The notes: generated from the letters alone by a model not told the origin. DNA of 64,000 bases from Planotetraspora sp. A-T 1434 (GCF_025420585.1 NZ_JAOEGB010000028.1:34190-98189), one strand, 5' to 3'. Counted from the first letter of the stretch, positions 49,350 through 57,221 are shown. Numbers and translations: made by a program.

Positions 49350-50357
49350 TCAGGACACGACGTGGTTGCGCAGCCCGAGGTCCTCCGGGTAGGGCGAGAA
49401 GTAGGTCTGGTCGCGCACGTAGGCGGCGCCCTCCCCTCGGGCGTGGTGGCGGAGCAGCGTCACGGGCACGCAGAGCGCGACGCGACGGGCCTGGTACGAC
49501 TCGATGACCTCAACCAGATCGGCACGGCGGGCCGGGTCGAGGTGGTCGCTGATCATGCCGAGGCAGTGGTGCAGGACGTTGACGTTGCGCCCGATGGTGG
49601 CCTTGGCGGCGAGTGCCGTACGGAACGCCTCGCTGTAGGACACGGCGAGCGTGTCATGCGGGCGCGCGCCGGCCTCGGCCACGATCCTGCCCAGCCCCCG
49701 GTACGCGTCGGGTGCGTGGGCGAGAAGCTGCATCTTGTGGCGGGCGTGAAAGGCCACCAGGTCGTGGGGCCGCCAGTCGCTCTTCAGGAGACTCCGCAGC
49801 CGTGCCACCGCGAAGATCCGCTCAACGAACGCCTCGCGCAGGACGGCGTCGTGCAACCGCCCCTCGTCCTCCACGGGCAGCGATGGATGGGCGTCCATCA
49901 CCGCTCCGGCGAACAGGCCCCTGCCGCGCCGGTCCACGACGTTCCCGGACGCCGGGGCCGCGGCGGCGTCGGCGGCGGCCTCGGGGCCATCAGGGGTGCC
50001 GGAGGACGCGTAGATCGGGATGCCGTGGATGCCGCAGCTCGGGCTCTTGGCCTTGAACACGTAGCCGTCCACGTCGAGCGCCGCCGCCCGGGCCGTGGCC
50101 AGACTCGCCATGGGCGCGGTGAGATCCGTCCGCGTCCGGCGAGTCATCAGCCGGGGTCCGTCAGGCCCGCGTTCGAGGCGGAGCGTCTCCCGGGGGCTGC
50201 CCAGGCCGATCTCCATCTCCGGGCAGATCGGCACCCACTCGACATGGTCCGACAGTGCTCCGGAGAGAAACCGGTCGCGGCTGTGGCCCCCGTTGTACCG
50301 CACCGGCTCGCCGAGCAGACAGCTCGACACCGCGACACGGGGCCTGACCTGGTCCAT
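49350..50357 (-). CDS. DUF523/DUF1722 two-domain protein
   Basis: A 335-residue protein. The N-terminal DUF523 domain has RVAVSSCLLGEPVRYNGGH and YVFKAKSPSCGIHGI (paired cysteines conserved in the family). The C-terminal DUF1722 (YbgA) domain has LLKSDWRPHDLVAFHARHKMQLLAH and HCLGMISDHLDPARRADL. E. coli ybgA lies next to the photolyase gene, and such proteins recur in light-controlled regulons in other bacteria. The biochemical role is unknown. The ATG at 50357 comes 2 bp after the sigma-factor stop, so the two are one transcript. Confidence 0.88.
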   Translation of the reverse strand: MDQVRPRVAVSSCLLGEPVRYNGGHSRDRFLSGALSDHVEWVPICPEMEIGLGSPRETLRLERGPDGPRLMTRRTRTDLTAPMASLATARAAALDVDGYVFKAKSPSCGIHGIPIYASSGTPDGPEAAADAAAAPASGNVVDRRGRGLFAGAVMDAHPSLPVEDEGRLHDAVLREAFVERIFAVARLRSLLKSDWRPHDLVAFHARHKMQLLAHAPDAYRGLGRIVAEAGARPHDTLAVSYSEAFRTALAAKATIGRNVNVLHHCLGMISDHLDPARRADLVEVIESYQARRVALCVPVTLLRHHARGEGAAYVRDQTYFSPYPEDLGLRNHVVS

Positions 50358-50359
50358 GA

Positions 50360-50878
50360 TCAGGCCGCCGGTAGAAGCGTCGCCAGGCGATGCAGGCCGC
50401 GTGCCGTACGGGCCTTGACCGTGCCGATCGGCACCCGCAGCCGGTCGGCGATCTGCCGCTGCGTCAGGTCGCCGTAGTAGGCGAGCTCGATGGCCTGGCG
50501 CTGGACGTCGGGCAGCTCCTCCAGCGCCCTGCGGACCTCGTCGCGGTGGGCCAGCTCGTCGCCGTCGATCCGGCCGTCCGGCCCTGCCGGGTCGGCCACC
50601 GCCTCCAGCGGCACGGTCTGCGGCCTGCGCGCCCTGAGATGGTCCACCGCCCGGTTGTGGGCGATTCCCAACAGCCATGCGGGGAGGCTCCTCGCCGGGT
50701 CGAACCGGCTCCGCGAGCGCCACACCTCGGTGAACACGACCTGCAGCACGTCGTCCACGTCCTCCTGCGGCACAAGCCGCCGCAGGTAGGAGCGGACCGC
50801 GGGCGCGTGCGCGTGGTAGCACTCCCCCAGCGCTCCCGCGTCTCCAGAGGCGAGGCGGAACTCCAGCGAGTCGTTCAT
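50360..50878 (-). CDS. ECF-type RNA polymerase sigma factor (LitS-like by context)
   Basis: A 172-residue sigma factor with region 2 (DVDDVLQVVFTEVWRSRSRFDPARSLPAWLLGIAHNRAVDHLRARR, about 40-85) and region 4 (LPDVQRQAIELAYYGDLTQRQIADRLRVPIGTVKART, about 120-157). No anti-sigma gene is adjacent. It lies behind a MerR/B12 regulator gene and opposite crtI. In Streptomyces coelicolor the equivalent pair LitR/LitS drives light-induced carotenoid synthesis, so this is a plausible LitS counterpart. Two 11-bp direct repeats lie just upstream of its start. Confidence 0.88.
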   Translation of the reverse strand: MNDSLEFRLASGDAGALGECYHAHAPAVRSYLRRLVPQEDVDDVLQVVFTEVWRSRSRFDPARSLPAWLLGIAHNRAVDHLRARRPQTVPLEAVADPAGPDGRIDGDELAHRDEVRRALEELPDVQRQAIELAYYGDLTQRQIADRLRVPIGTVKARTARGLHRLATLLPAA

Positions 50879-50897
50879 ACGATGTCCCCTGCCTGAG

Positions 50898-50919
50898 AAA
50901 CTTATTCAAAACCTATTCA
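50898..50919. promoter_or_regulatory. Two adjacent 11-bp direct repeats upstream of the sigma-factor gene
   Basis: AAACTTATTCA (50898-50908) is followed directly by AAACCTATTCA (50909-50919); they differ at one base. On the sense strand of the sigma gene they read TGAATAGGTTT-TGAATAAGTTT, 20-41 bp upstream of the ATG. This is the most AT-rich stretch of the 173-bp gap. CarH-type B12 regulators are known to bind tandem 11-bp direct repeats, so this is the best operator candidate for the adjacent MerR protein. Confidence 0.6.
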
Positions 50920-51051
50920 TATCCGCTCGTGGGTAAGAGGCGCAACCGCTTCGGACACGGGTTTGCCAAAGGCCCAGGGCACGGTTCCGTAAAGGCACCC
51001 GCGACGGCGCGCGGTTCCAGACGCGCGGTTTCAGGCGCGCGGAAGGGCCGG

Positions 51052-52080
51052 TCAGCGCAGGGCGGACATGACCTCTGAGATGGCGTCGGGAAGGCTGGAC
51101 ACCCGTGGGACGCCGGGCGGGAGGGCGTCCCACCAGCCGGGTCCGCCGACGACGACGCGGCTGGCGGGGCGCAGTTTCGGCAGCCCGGCCAGCGGAGCGG
51201 GGTCGCCGGTCATCGTTTGCGACGACCACACGAAGACGACGGCGGGGCCGAGCCGCCGCATCGCGTCCGCGAGCGCGGAGTACGGCGTCCGCGCGCCGAG
51301 CACGCGGGTCTCCACCCGGCGTTCGGCGAGCGCGGCGGCCAAGGCGCGCACCGGCAGGCTGTGCTGCTCGTCCTCGGCGCAGGCCAGCAGCGCCGGCCTC
51401 GGGTGCAAGGGCTCGAAGGACCGTCTGGCGACCTCGTTCAGCCCCGCCAGGACGCGGTCGGAGAACAGGTGCTCGATATCGACGCCGAAGCCCGTCTCCC
51501 GCTGCTTCCGGACGATGGTCGCGAAGACCGGGATGACGAGTTGCTCCCACGTCCAGATGACCCCGTGCCGGTTCAGCGCCGCCCGCACGGCGTCGCCGAC
51601 CGTACGGCTGTCCAGCGCCATCGCTGCCCGGGCCACCATCGCGGGACTCAGGAGGCCGTCCCCGGATGCCGCCGCCAGCCTGGCGACCTCCGCGTCCGCC
51701 GCAGAGGCCGCCTCCGGCCTGAGACCGCCCCGTACGGCCTCCGCCCCCGCCTCCGTGTCGAGCGGGGCGGCGGGCGTGACGGCTCCGGCGTCGGCACTGG
51801 CGGCCGGAGCCCGGAGCCTGAGCGCCAGCATGGCGGCGTCGGCCGGTGGTAGCCCGGCGTGGATGAGCCGGTTCATCTCCTCCAGCGCCCGCAGGTCGGA
51901 GGCGTCGTACCGCCGGTGACCCCCCGGACTGCGCCGGCTGGGGCCGATGCCGTACCGCAGATTCCAGGTGCGGAGGGTGGGCGCTGGAACGCCGAGCCTG
52001 CGCGCGACCGCTCCGATGCCGTATCCCGGTTCATCGTCGGAGACCGGTGTCCCTCCGGCCTTCGGCCCACCGTCGTCCAT
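51052..52080 (-). CDS. MerR-family regulator with B12-binding-type C-terminus (LitR/CarH-like)
   Basis: A 342-residue regulator. The MerR DNA-binding domain (YGIGAVARRLGVPAPTLRTWNLRYGIGPSRRSPGGHRRY, about residues 20-60) is followed by an Ala-rich linker, a helical bundle (about 155-225; IVRKQRETGFGVDIEHLFSDRV) and a Rossmann-like domain (ALLACAEDEQHSLPVRALAAAL). The E-x-H that supplies the lower cobalt ligand in CarH is present as E-Q-H and the E-H pair of the bundle is kept. The Trp ten residues before it is Gln. In CarH proteins coenzyme B12 makes this module a light sensor. I take the ATG at 52080 (GGAGCGGGG upstream). It is divergent from crtI. Confidence 0.82.
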   Translation of the reverse strand: MDDGGPKAGGTPVSDDEPGYGIGAVARRLGVPAPTLRTWNLRYGIGPSRRSPGGHRRYDASDLRALEEMNRLIHAGLPPADAAMLALRLRAPAASADAGAVTPAAPLDTEAGAEAVRGGLRPEAASAADAEVARLAAASGDGLLSPAMVARAAMALDSRTVGDAVRAALNRHGVIWTWEQLVIPVFATIVRKQRETGFGVDIEHLFSDRVLAGLNEVARRSFEPLHPRPALLACAEDEQHSLPVRALAAALAERRVETRVLGARTPYSALADAMRRLGPAVVFVWSSQTMTGDPAPLAGLPKLRPASRVVVGGPGWWDALPPGVPRVSSLPDAISEVMSALR

Positions 52081-52105
52081 CACCGCCCCGCTCCGTTGCC
52101 GTCGT

Positions 52106-52160
52106 CCGTGTCCTACCGCGCCGTCCTGGCGCACCGTCCCTGGCGAACCGTCCTAGCGCA
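52106..52160. promoter_or_regulatory. Four imperfect tandem repeats in the regulator/crtI intergenic region
   Basis: Units beginning CCGT lie at 52106-52120, 52121-52133, 52134-52147 and 52148-52160 (13-15 bp each; the last three share CCGTCC, then GGCG or AGCG). They lie 26-80 bp upstream of the regulator ATG and on the crtI side of it. They may be operators for the MerR protein; no direct evidence. Confidence 0.4.
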
Positions 52161-52327
52161 CCTTTACTGGTCGCCATACTGCGGTGCCGAGCTCTGGCGC
52201 ACAAACTCGGTCGTGCCGCGCCGGCCCGAAGCGTGCCGCCCCTCCGCGCTCCTCCATCCCGGTACTTCGCCACGCGGGCCTGCCATGGATGCAACCGCCG
52301 GAACGACCAAGTCCGAAAACTCTACTG

Positions 52328-52432
52328 ATGAACATCGAGACTGTGCCGCCCAACAGGGACACGGACGCTCGCCCGCGGGCCGGCGCCGCCCTGTTCGAGC
52401 CGGCCGAGCTCACGACCAGCAGGAGCGCCTGA
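52328..52432 (+). CDS. Possible 34-residue leader ORF coupled to crtI
   Basis: A short frame, ATG at 52328, product beginning N-I-E-T-V-P-P-N-R-D-T and ending T-T-S-R-S-A. Its TGA overlaps the crtI ATG as TGATG. I recognise no family. It could be a regulatory leader, the remnant of a lost gene, or simply the leader region of crtI. The ribosome site for crtI (AGGAGCG) lies inside it. Confidence 0.3.
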   Translation: MNIETVPPNRDTDARPRAGAALFEPAELTTSRSA

Positions 52433-53901
52433 TGGCGGCGCGTGACCCCGTGGTGGTGGTCGGGGCGGGACTGGGCGGCCTGGCGGCGGCGATCCGGGTC
52501 GCCGCCGCCGGGCGTCCGGTCACGGTGGTGGAGGCGCGCGACGTCCCCGGCGGATGCTGCGGCACCGCCGATGTGGAGGCCTACCGCTTCGACACCGGCC
52601 CCTCCGTGCTCACCATGCCGGCCGTGCTGGCCGACACGTTCGCCGCCGCGGGCGAGGAACTGGAGCGGTGGCTGCCGCTGCGACGGCTCGATCCGTACTA
52701 CCGGCTCACTTACGCCGACGGCTCCCAACTCGACGTGGTGGCGGGCGCCGACCACATGACCGAGCAGGTGCGCGGGCTGTGCGGACCGGCGGAGGCCGAG
52801 CGCTACCGGCGATTCCGGCGGCACCTCGGCGAGATGTTCGAGGCCGAGTGGCCGTCGTTCATCGACAGCGACATGACGCGGCTGCGCGGCCTCGCCCGGC
52901 CGTACGCGCTGTGGAGGCTGGCCACGCTCGGCGGCTTCCGCAGGCTGGACGGGCTGGTCAGGCGGCATCTCACGGACGACAGACTGATCAGGGCCCATAC
53001 GTTCCAGGCGCTCTACGTGGGTCTGTCGCCCCGGCGAGCGCTGGGTGTCTACGCCACGATCGCGCACATGGACACCGTCGGCGGTGTCTACTTCCCCCGC
53101 CAGGGCGGCATGCACGCCATCCCGCGCGCCATGGCCGCCGTGGCGGAGAAGACGGGCGCGTCCATCAGGTACGGCACGCGGGCCACGAAGATCGAGGCGG
53201 ACTCCGCGGGCGTGGTCGCCGTACGGCTGGACACCGGGGAACGGCTGGCCGCGAGCCATGTCGTGGTGGCCTGCGACCTGCCGGCGGCTCACGCGGGCCT
53301 GCTGCCGGAGAAGGCCGGGGACTGGCGGCTCCGGCGGCCCCGCTACTCGCCGTCCTGTCTGGTCGTGCATCTCGGCCTCGACCGGCGGCTGCCCGATCAG
53401 GCCCACCACACGATCCACTTCGGACGTGAGTGGGCGTCCACGTTCTCCGCGTTGGAGGCGGGGCGGCCGCAGCCGGACCCGAGTCTGCTGGTCACCTACC
53501 CCGAGTCGGACGCGGGCGCCGCCCCGCCCGGCCACGCCACGCTCAGCGTGCTGGAGCCCACCGCCAACCTGCGGGGCGGCGGCGACTGGGAGCGGCTGAC
53601 GCCCCGGCTGGTGGACCGCCTCTTCCAGCGGCTCGCCGGGCTCGGCTACGGCGACCTGTCGGGAGCCCCCCGGCTCATCCTCGACCCTCCGGCGTGGGGG
53701 CGGCTCGGCCACTCGGCCGGCACCCCGTTCGCCCTCGACCACCGCTTCACCCAGACGGCCTGGTTCAGACCGTCCGGCGTCGCCCGGCGCATCCCCGGAC
53801 TGCACTTCGCGGGCATGTACACCGCCCCCGGAGTGGGGGTGCCGCCGGTGCTCATATCCGGCCGCTTGGCCGCCCAGCGCATCCTGGAGAGCTCCCCATG
53901 A
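52432..53901 (+). CDS. crtI: Phytoene desaturase (CrtI type)
   Basis: A 489-residue FAD/NAD(P)-dependent desaturase that introduces the double bonds converting phytoene towards lycopene at the membrane. It shows the dinucleotide motif VVVVGAGLGGLAAAIRVAAAG, substrate-side segments FDTGPSVLTMP and GGVYFPRQGGMHAIPRAM, and the C-terminal FAD region HFAGMYTAPGVGVPPVLISGRLAA. ATG at 52432 with AGGAGCG 6 nt upstream. It overlaps crtB by four bases (ATGA). It is the first large gene of the plus-strand carotenoid operon opposite the LitR/CarH-like regulator. Confidence 0.92.
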   Translation: MAARDPVVVVGAGLGGLAAAIRVAAAGRPVTVVEARDVPGGCCGTADVEAYRFDTGPSVLTMPAVLADTFAAAGEELERWLPLRRLDPYYRLTYADGSQLDVVAGADHMTEQVRGLCGPAEAERYRRFRRHLGEMFEAEWPSFIDSDMTRLRGLARPYALWRLATLGGFRRLDGLVRRHLTDDRLIRAHTFQALYVGLSPRRALGVYATIAHMDTVGGVYFPRQGGMHAIPRAMAAVAEKTGASIRYGTRATKIEADSAGVVAVRLDTGERLAASHVVVACDLPAAHAGLLPEKAGDWRLRRPRYSPSCLVVHLGLDRRLPDQAHHTIHFGREWASTFSALEAGRPQPDPSLLVTYPESDAGAAPPGHATLSVLEPTANLRGGGDWERLTPRLVDRLFQRLAGLGYGDLSGAPRLILDPPAWGRLGHSAGTPFALDHRFTQTAWFRPSGVARRIPGLHFAGMYTAPGVGVPPVLISGRLAAQRILESSP

Positions 53902-54857
53902 CCTGGCCCCAGACCCCCTCGCCGACCAGCCCCGTGCCCGCGCGCAGGGCGGCCGCCATGACCTTGACCGCCGGCTACGAGCGGTGCCGCAAGCTGCACG
54001 CCCGTTACGGCCGGTCGTACTACCTGGCCACCCTCCTGCTGCCCGCCTGGAAACGGCCGCACGTGCACGCGTTGTACGGCTTCGCCCGCTACGCCGACGA
54101 GATCGTGGACTCGTTCCACCTGATCGACGACCGCGCGGCCGCCCTCGACGCCCTGTCCTCCAGGCTGATCAGGTCGCTGGCGGGCGACCCGGTCGACGAC
54201 CCGGTGCTCCCGGCGTTCACGCACACCGTGCGGTCCTTCGCCATCGACCTGGAGGACGTCGACGCGTTCCTCGCCTCCATGCGGGCCGATCTGACCGTGC
54301 GCCGCTACGCCACCTACGACGACCTGCTGGGGTACATGGAGGGATCCGCCGCCGCGATCGGCACGATGATGTTGCCGGTGCTCGAACCCCGCCGCGGCGC
54401 GGCCGACAGGGCACGGGAACCCGCCCGGCAGCTCGGCCTGGCGTTCCAGCTCACCAATTTCCTCCGGGATGTGGCGGAGGATCTCGCACGGGGCCGGATC
54501 TACCTGCCGCTCGCCGATCTCGACAAGTTCGGCGTGAGCGAAGCCGACCTGGGCCGTCCACGAGCCACCCGGGCCGTCCGCGAACTCCTCGCCTTCGAAG
54601 CCGGACGGGCGCGCGATCACTATGCCGCGGCGCTCCAGGGGATCGAACTGCTGGCGCCCTCGTCGAGGCCGTGCATCCAGGCGGCCTACGAGCTGTACAG
54701 CGGCATCCTCGACGAGATCGAGGCCGCCGGCTACGACGTCCTCGCCCAGCGGGCACGGGTGCCGCGAAGGCGGAGGCTGGCCATCTTCGCCCGGCATCTG
54801 TTCGCCGCGTCCGCGGCCGACAGGGCCGAGCGCCGCGTGACCATCGTGGTCCCCTGA
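53898..54857 (+). CDS. crtB: Phytoene synthase
   Basis: A 319-residue trans-isoprenyl transferase that condenses two GGPP to phytoene. The two Asp-rich motifs are YADEIVDSF (about residue 50) and NFLRDVAEDLARGRIYLP (about 181), and LHARYGRSYYLATLLLPA is the usual opening. It overlaps crtI (ATGA) and precedes plsX by 42 bp. No GGPP synthase gene (crtE) is in the window, so the precursor must come from elsewhere in the genome. Confidence 0.95.
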   Translation: MTWPQTPSPTSPVPARRAAAMTLTAGYERCRKLHARYGRSYYLATLLLPAWKRPHVHALYGFARYADEIVDSFHLIDDRAAALDALSSRLIRSLAGDPVDDPVLPAFTHTVRSFAIDLEDVDAFLASMRADLTVRRYATYDDLLGYMEGSAAAIGTMMLPVLEPRRGAADRAREPARQLGLAFQLTNFLRDVAEDLARGRIYLPLADLDKFGVSEADLGRPRATRAVRELLAFEAGRARDHYAAALQGIELLAPSSRPCIQAAYELYSGILDEIEAAGYDVLAQRARVPRRRRLAIFARHLFAASAADRAERRVTIVVP

Positions 54858-54899
54858 CCCAAGGCCCCCGCAGATCGTACGAGTCCGCCGGGAGGATGG

Positions 54900-55895
54900 A
54901 TGGCCAAGTCAGTCGTCGTCGACGCCATGGGCGGCGACCACGGTCCCACGGAGACCGTGCGAGGAGCGGTGTCCGCGTCCCGGGAACACGGCGTTCCCGT
55001 CGTCCTCGTCGGCCAGGCCGGAGTGATCCGGCGGGAGCTGGCGGAGCTCGGCGCCGTCGGCGAGATCGACGTGACGCACGCCGACGACGTCGTACCGATG
55101 AGCGAGCGGGGAGCCGGGGCGGCCGCCAGAGGCGGCTCCAGCCTGGCGGTCGGCTGCGACCTGGTGCGGGAGGGCGCGGGCGCGGCCTTGGTGTCGGCGG
55201 GCTCGACCGGGGCGGTCGTGGTGAGCGCGATCACCAGGCTCGGCACGGCCCCGACCGTGCTCCGGCCCGCGCTTGCCGTGGCGCTCCCTTCGGTCACCGG
55301 CGGAGCCACGGTGCTCGTGGACGCCGGCGCGACCTCCGACCCCACGCCGGAGATGATGGCCCAGTTCGCGCTTCTCGGCTCCTCCTATGCCGAGCTCGTG
55401 CTGGGAGTGTCCGACCCCTTGGTGGGCCTGCTGTCCATCGGGTCCGAGCCCGGGAAGGGAAACCGGCTGACCCGCAGGACGGAGGAGTTGCTGCGCGGCG
55501 TGGGGCTGTCCTTCCCCGGAAGGCTGCCGTTCCGGTTCTACGGCAACGTCGAAGGCCACGACGTGCTGGCCGGGACCGTGGACGTGATCGTCACGGACGG
55601 CTTCACCGGCAACGTGGTCCTCAAGAACGTCGAGGGGACGGTCCGGGCGGCGCTGACCATGGCGGCGGCGGCCGGAATCGCGCGGGCGGAGGAGCTGCGG
55701 GAGGTCGCCCGGCACTACGACCCGGAGACGCACGGCGGCGCGGCGCTTCTCGGGCTGACCGGCACCGTGGTGGTGGCCCACGGCTCCTCCAGGGCTGGGA
55801 CGATCGCGCGGGCCTGCGTGGTGGCGCGTGATCTCGCCGAGGGCGGGGTCGTCGCCCGCGTCAGGGACCACCTCACGGTGAATCCCGCCACATGA
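54900..55895 (+). CDS. plsX: PlsX-like acyl-phosphate transferase, divergent
   Basis: A 331-residue PlsX-family protein. VVVDAMGGDHGPTETVRGAV at the N-terminus, VTDGFTGNVVLKNVEGTVRA and HYDPETHGGAALLGLTGTVVVAHGSS near the C-terminus are typical. PlsX converts acyl-ACP to acyl phosphate. The usual GANxDCKPE segment reads VDAGATSDPTPEMMAQFA here (Cys and Lys lost). It does not sit in the usual rpmF/fab/rnc setting but directly behind crtB, with GGGAGG 4 nt upstream. With the plsY-like gene nearby, a role in acylating the carotenoid product is a reasonable inference. Confidence 0.88.
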   Translation: MAKSVVVDAMGGDHGPTETVRGAVSASREHGVPVVLVGQAGVIRRELAELGAVGEIDVTHADDVVPMSERGAGAAARGGSSLAVGCDLVREGAGAALVSAGSTGAVVVSAITRLGTAPTVLRPALAVALPSVTGGATVLVDAGATSDPTPEMMAQFALLGSSYAELVLGVSDPLVGLLSIGSEPGKGNRLTRRTEELLRGVGLSFPGRLPFRFYGNVEGHDVLAGTVDVIVTDGFTGNVVLKNVEGTVRAALTMAAAAGIARAEELREVARHYDPETHGGAALLGLTGTVVVAHGSSRAGTIARACVVARDLAEGGVVARVRDHLTVNPAT

Positions 55896-55918
55896 CGCCG
55901 CATCCCCGGATCAAGGGG

Positions 55919-56629
55919 TCACCGGGCGAGGGGGTCGGCTCCGTTCCAGGTTCCCTCATTGCCGTAGGGGACGAACCGGGCGAACATCTCCTCGGAGTAC
56001 CAGTCGCACGCGCGGACCCGCTCGATCACCTGCTGGTGGGCCCGCCCCCGGTAGGCGAAGTCGCGGACGGCGGCGGCGTCACGCCACAGCGAGAACGTGG
56101 CCTGCCTGATCAGGGGCCACTCCCCCATGCCGATCGAGGCCAGGCAGCCATCCTGCTCACGCAGGAGCCGGTCCACCCCGGGAACCGACCGATAGAACGC
56201 GACCATGCGCGAGGGCCGGATCGACGCCCGGGTCAGCACGGCGATCGGCCCGGCTGGGCCGTACGGCTCGGCCGCCGGGGTGATGGCGAACGGGTCGACG
56301 CCGTTCCACCGGCCGCGCGAGGCGAGGGGCGCGAGCCGCACCTGCCAGGACTCCTGCGCCTCCCTCCGCCAGCGGGCCGGGATGGGCGAGCGCTCCAGGA
56401 AGTCGCGGAGCGACCGCTCGTCGCGCCAGACCGCGAACAGGGCCCAGCGGCGCGGGTCCGCGCCGAGACTCATCGACGTGCCTCTTCCGGTGCCGAGCAG
56501 CCGCCAGAACAGCAACCCGCTCGTGCGGCGCAGCACCGGCCGATCGAACGCCATGTGCCGCATGGCACCGAGATCCGCATATCTGTTGAGGTGAAACGTG
56601 GCGATCGTTCCCCTGCTGGTCGCGGTCAT
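55919..56629 (-). CDS. Spheroidene-monooxygenase-like protein (CrtA family)
   Basis: A 236-residue protein similar in layout to CrtA: TIATFHLNRYADL, LRRTSGLLFWRLLGTGRG, RRWALFAVWRDERSLRDFLE and, in the second half, ATFSLWRDAAAVRDFAYRGRAHQQVIER. CrtA enzymes add a 2-oxo or hydroxy group to the end of acyclic carotenoids. The ATG at 56629 keeps the conserved N-terminus but overlaps the plsY-like start head-to-head by 32 bp. A start at 56563 would avoid the overlap. It lies on the minus strand between two plus-strand genes. Confidence 0.75.
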   Translation of the reverse strand: MTATSRGTIATFHLNRYADLGAMRHMAFDRPVLRRTSGLLFWRLLGTGRGTSMSLGADPRRWALFAVWRDERSLRDFLERSPIPARWRREAQESWQVRLAPLASRGRWNGVDPFAITPAAEPYGPAGPIAVLTRASIRPSRMVAFYRSVPGVDRLLREQDGCLASIGMGEWPLIRQATFSLWRDAAAVRDFAYRGRAHQQVIERVRACDWYSEEMFARFVPYGNEGTWNGADPLAR

Positions 56630-57221
56630 CGGCGGCTACCTTCTCGGCTCGGTGCCGGTGGCCGTGCTCGTTGCCCGCGTGCACGGCTTCGACCCGCGTG
56701 AGCGCGGGGACCGCAACCCCGGCTTCTGGAACGTCAAGGAGCAACTCGGCCGGCGGGCGTCCGCGCCGGTCTTCTGCGGGGACATGGGCAAGGGCGCCCT
56801 GGCGGGGCTGCTCGGGCTGTGGGCGAGCGGGGCCCATACGGCCGGGCTGGGGGTGGTGGCGGGGCCGAGCACGATCCCCGTGTACGCCGCCGTGGCCGCC
56901 GCGATGATCGGACACGCCTGGCCCGTGTTCGCGGGCTTCAGGGGCGGACGGTCGATCCTCACGTTCACCGGTGGATTCGCCGTCATCTGCCCGCCCGCGT
57001 TCCTGCTCGCCGTCGGCGTCCTCGTCGTGACCAGCCTGCTCACGCGATCGTTCGCGATCGGAGCCCGTGCGGGGGTGTTCGTCATCCCGCTGGCGCAGAT
57101 CCTGTTCGCCCCGATCGGGCACGTGGCGGGGACGGGCGCGCTGATGTGCCTCATCGGGCTGCGTTTCGGGCAGGCGGCGCTGGCCGGGCGCCGCTCGCAA
57201 CCTGCGGACGGCCACTCATGA
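56598..57221 (+). CDS. plsY: PlsY-like membrane acyltransferase, divergent
   Basis: A 207-residue, multi-pass protein of the PlsY family, which normally passes an acyl group from acyl phosphate to glycerol 3-phosphate. GGYLLGSVPVAVLVARVHG, DRNPGFWNV and GHAWPVFAGFRGGRS match the family, but key motifs are altered: GNPGATN reads R-N-P-G-F-W-N, GGKGxAT reads GGRSILT, and the C-terminal R-H-x2-N-I-x-R-L-x2-G-x-E motif is not recognisable (LRFGQAALAGRRSQ). The acceptor may therefore differ. The GTG has GAGGTG 5 nt upstream. The 3' end overlaps the glycosyltransferase gene by 71 bp. Confidence 0.82.
   Translation: MAIVPLLVAVIGGYLLGSVPVAVLVARVHGFDPRERGDRNPGFWNVKEQLGRRASAPVFCGDMGKGALAGLLGLWASGAHTAGLGVVAGPSTIPVYAAVAAAMIGHAWPVFAGFRGGRSILTFTGGFAVICPPAFLLAVGVLVVTSLLTRSFAIGARAGVFVIPLAQILFAPIGHVAGTGALMCLIGLRFGQAALAGRRSQPADGHS

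Noticed and set aside
54900..55895. PlsX as the ordinary housekeeping copy
   Set aside because: Not fully excluded, but the loss of the GANxDCKPE motif and its place behind crtB with a plsY-like gene nearby argue for a specialised paralogue.
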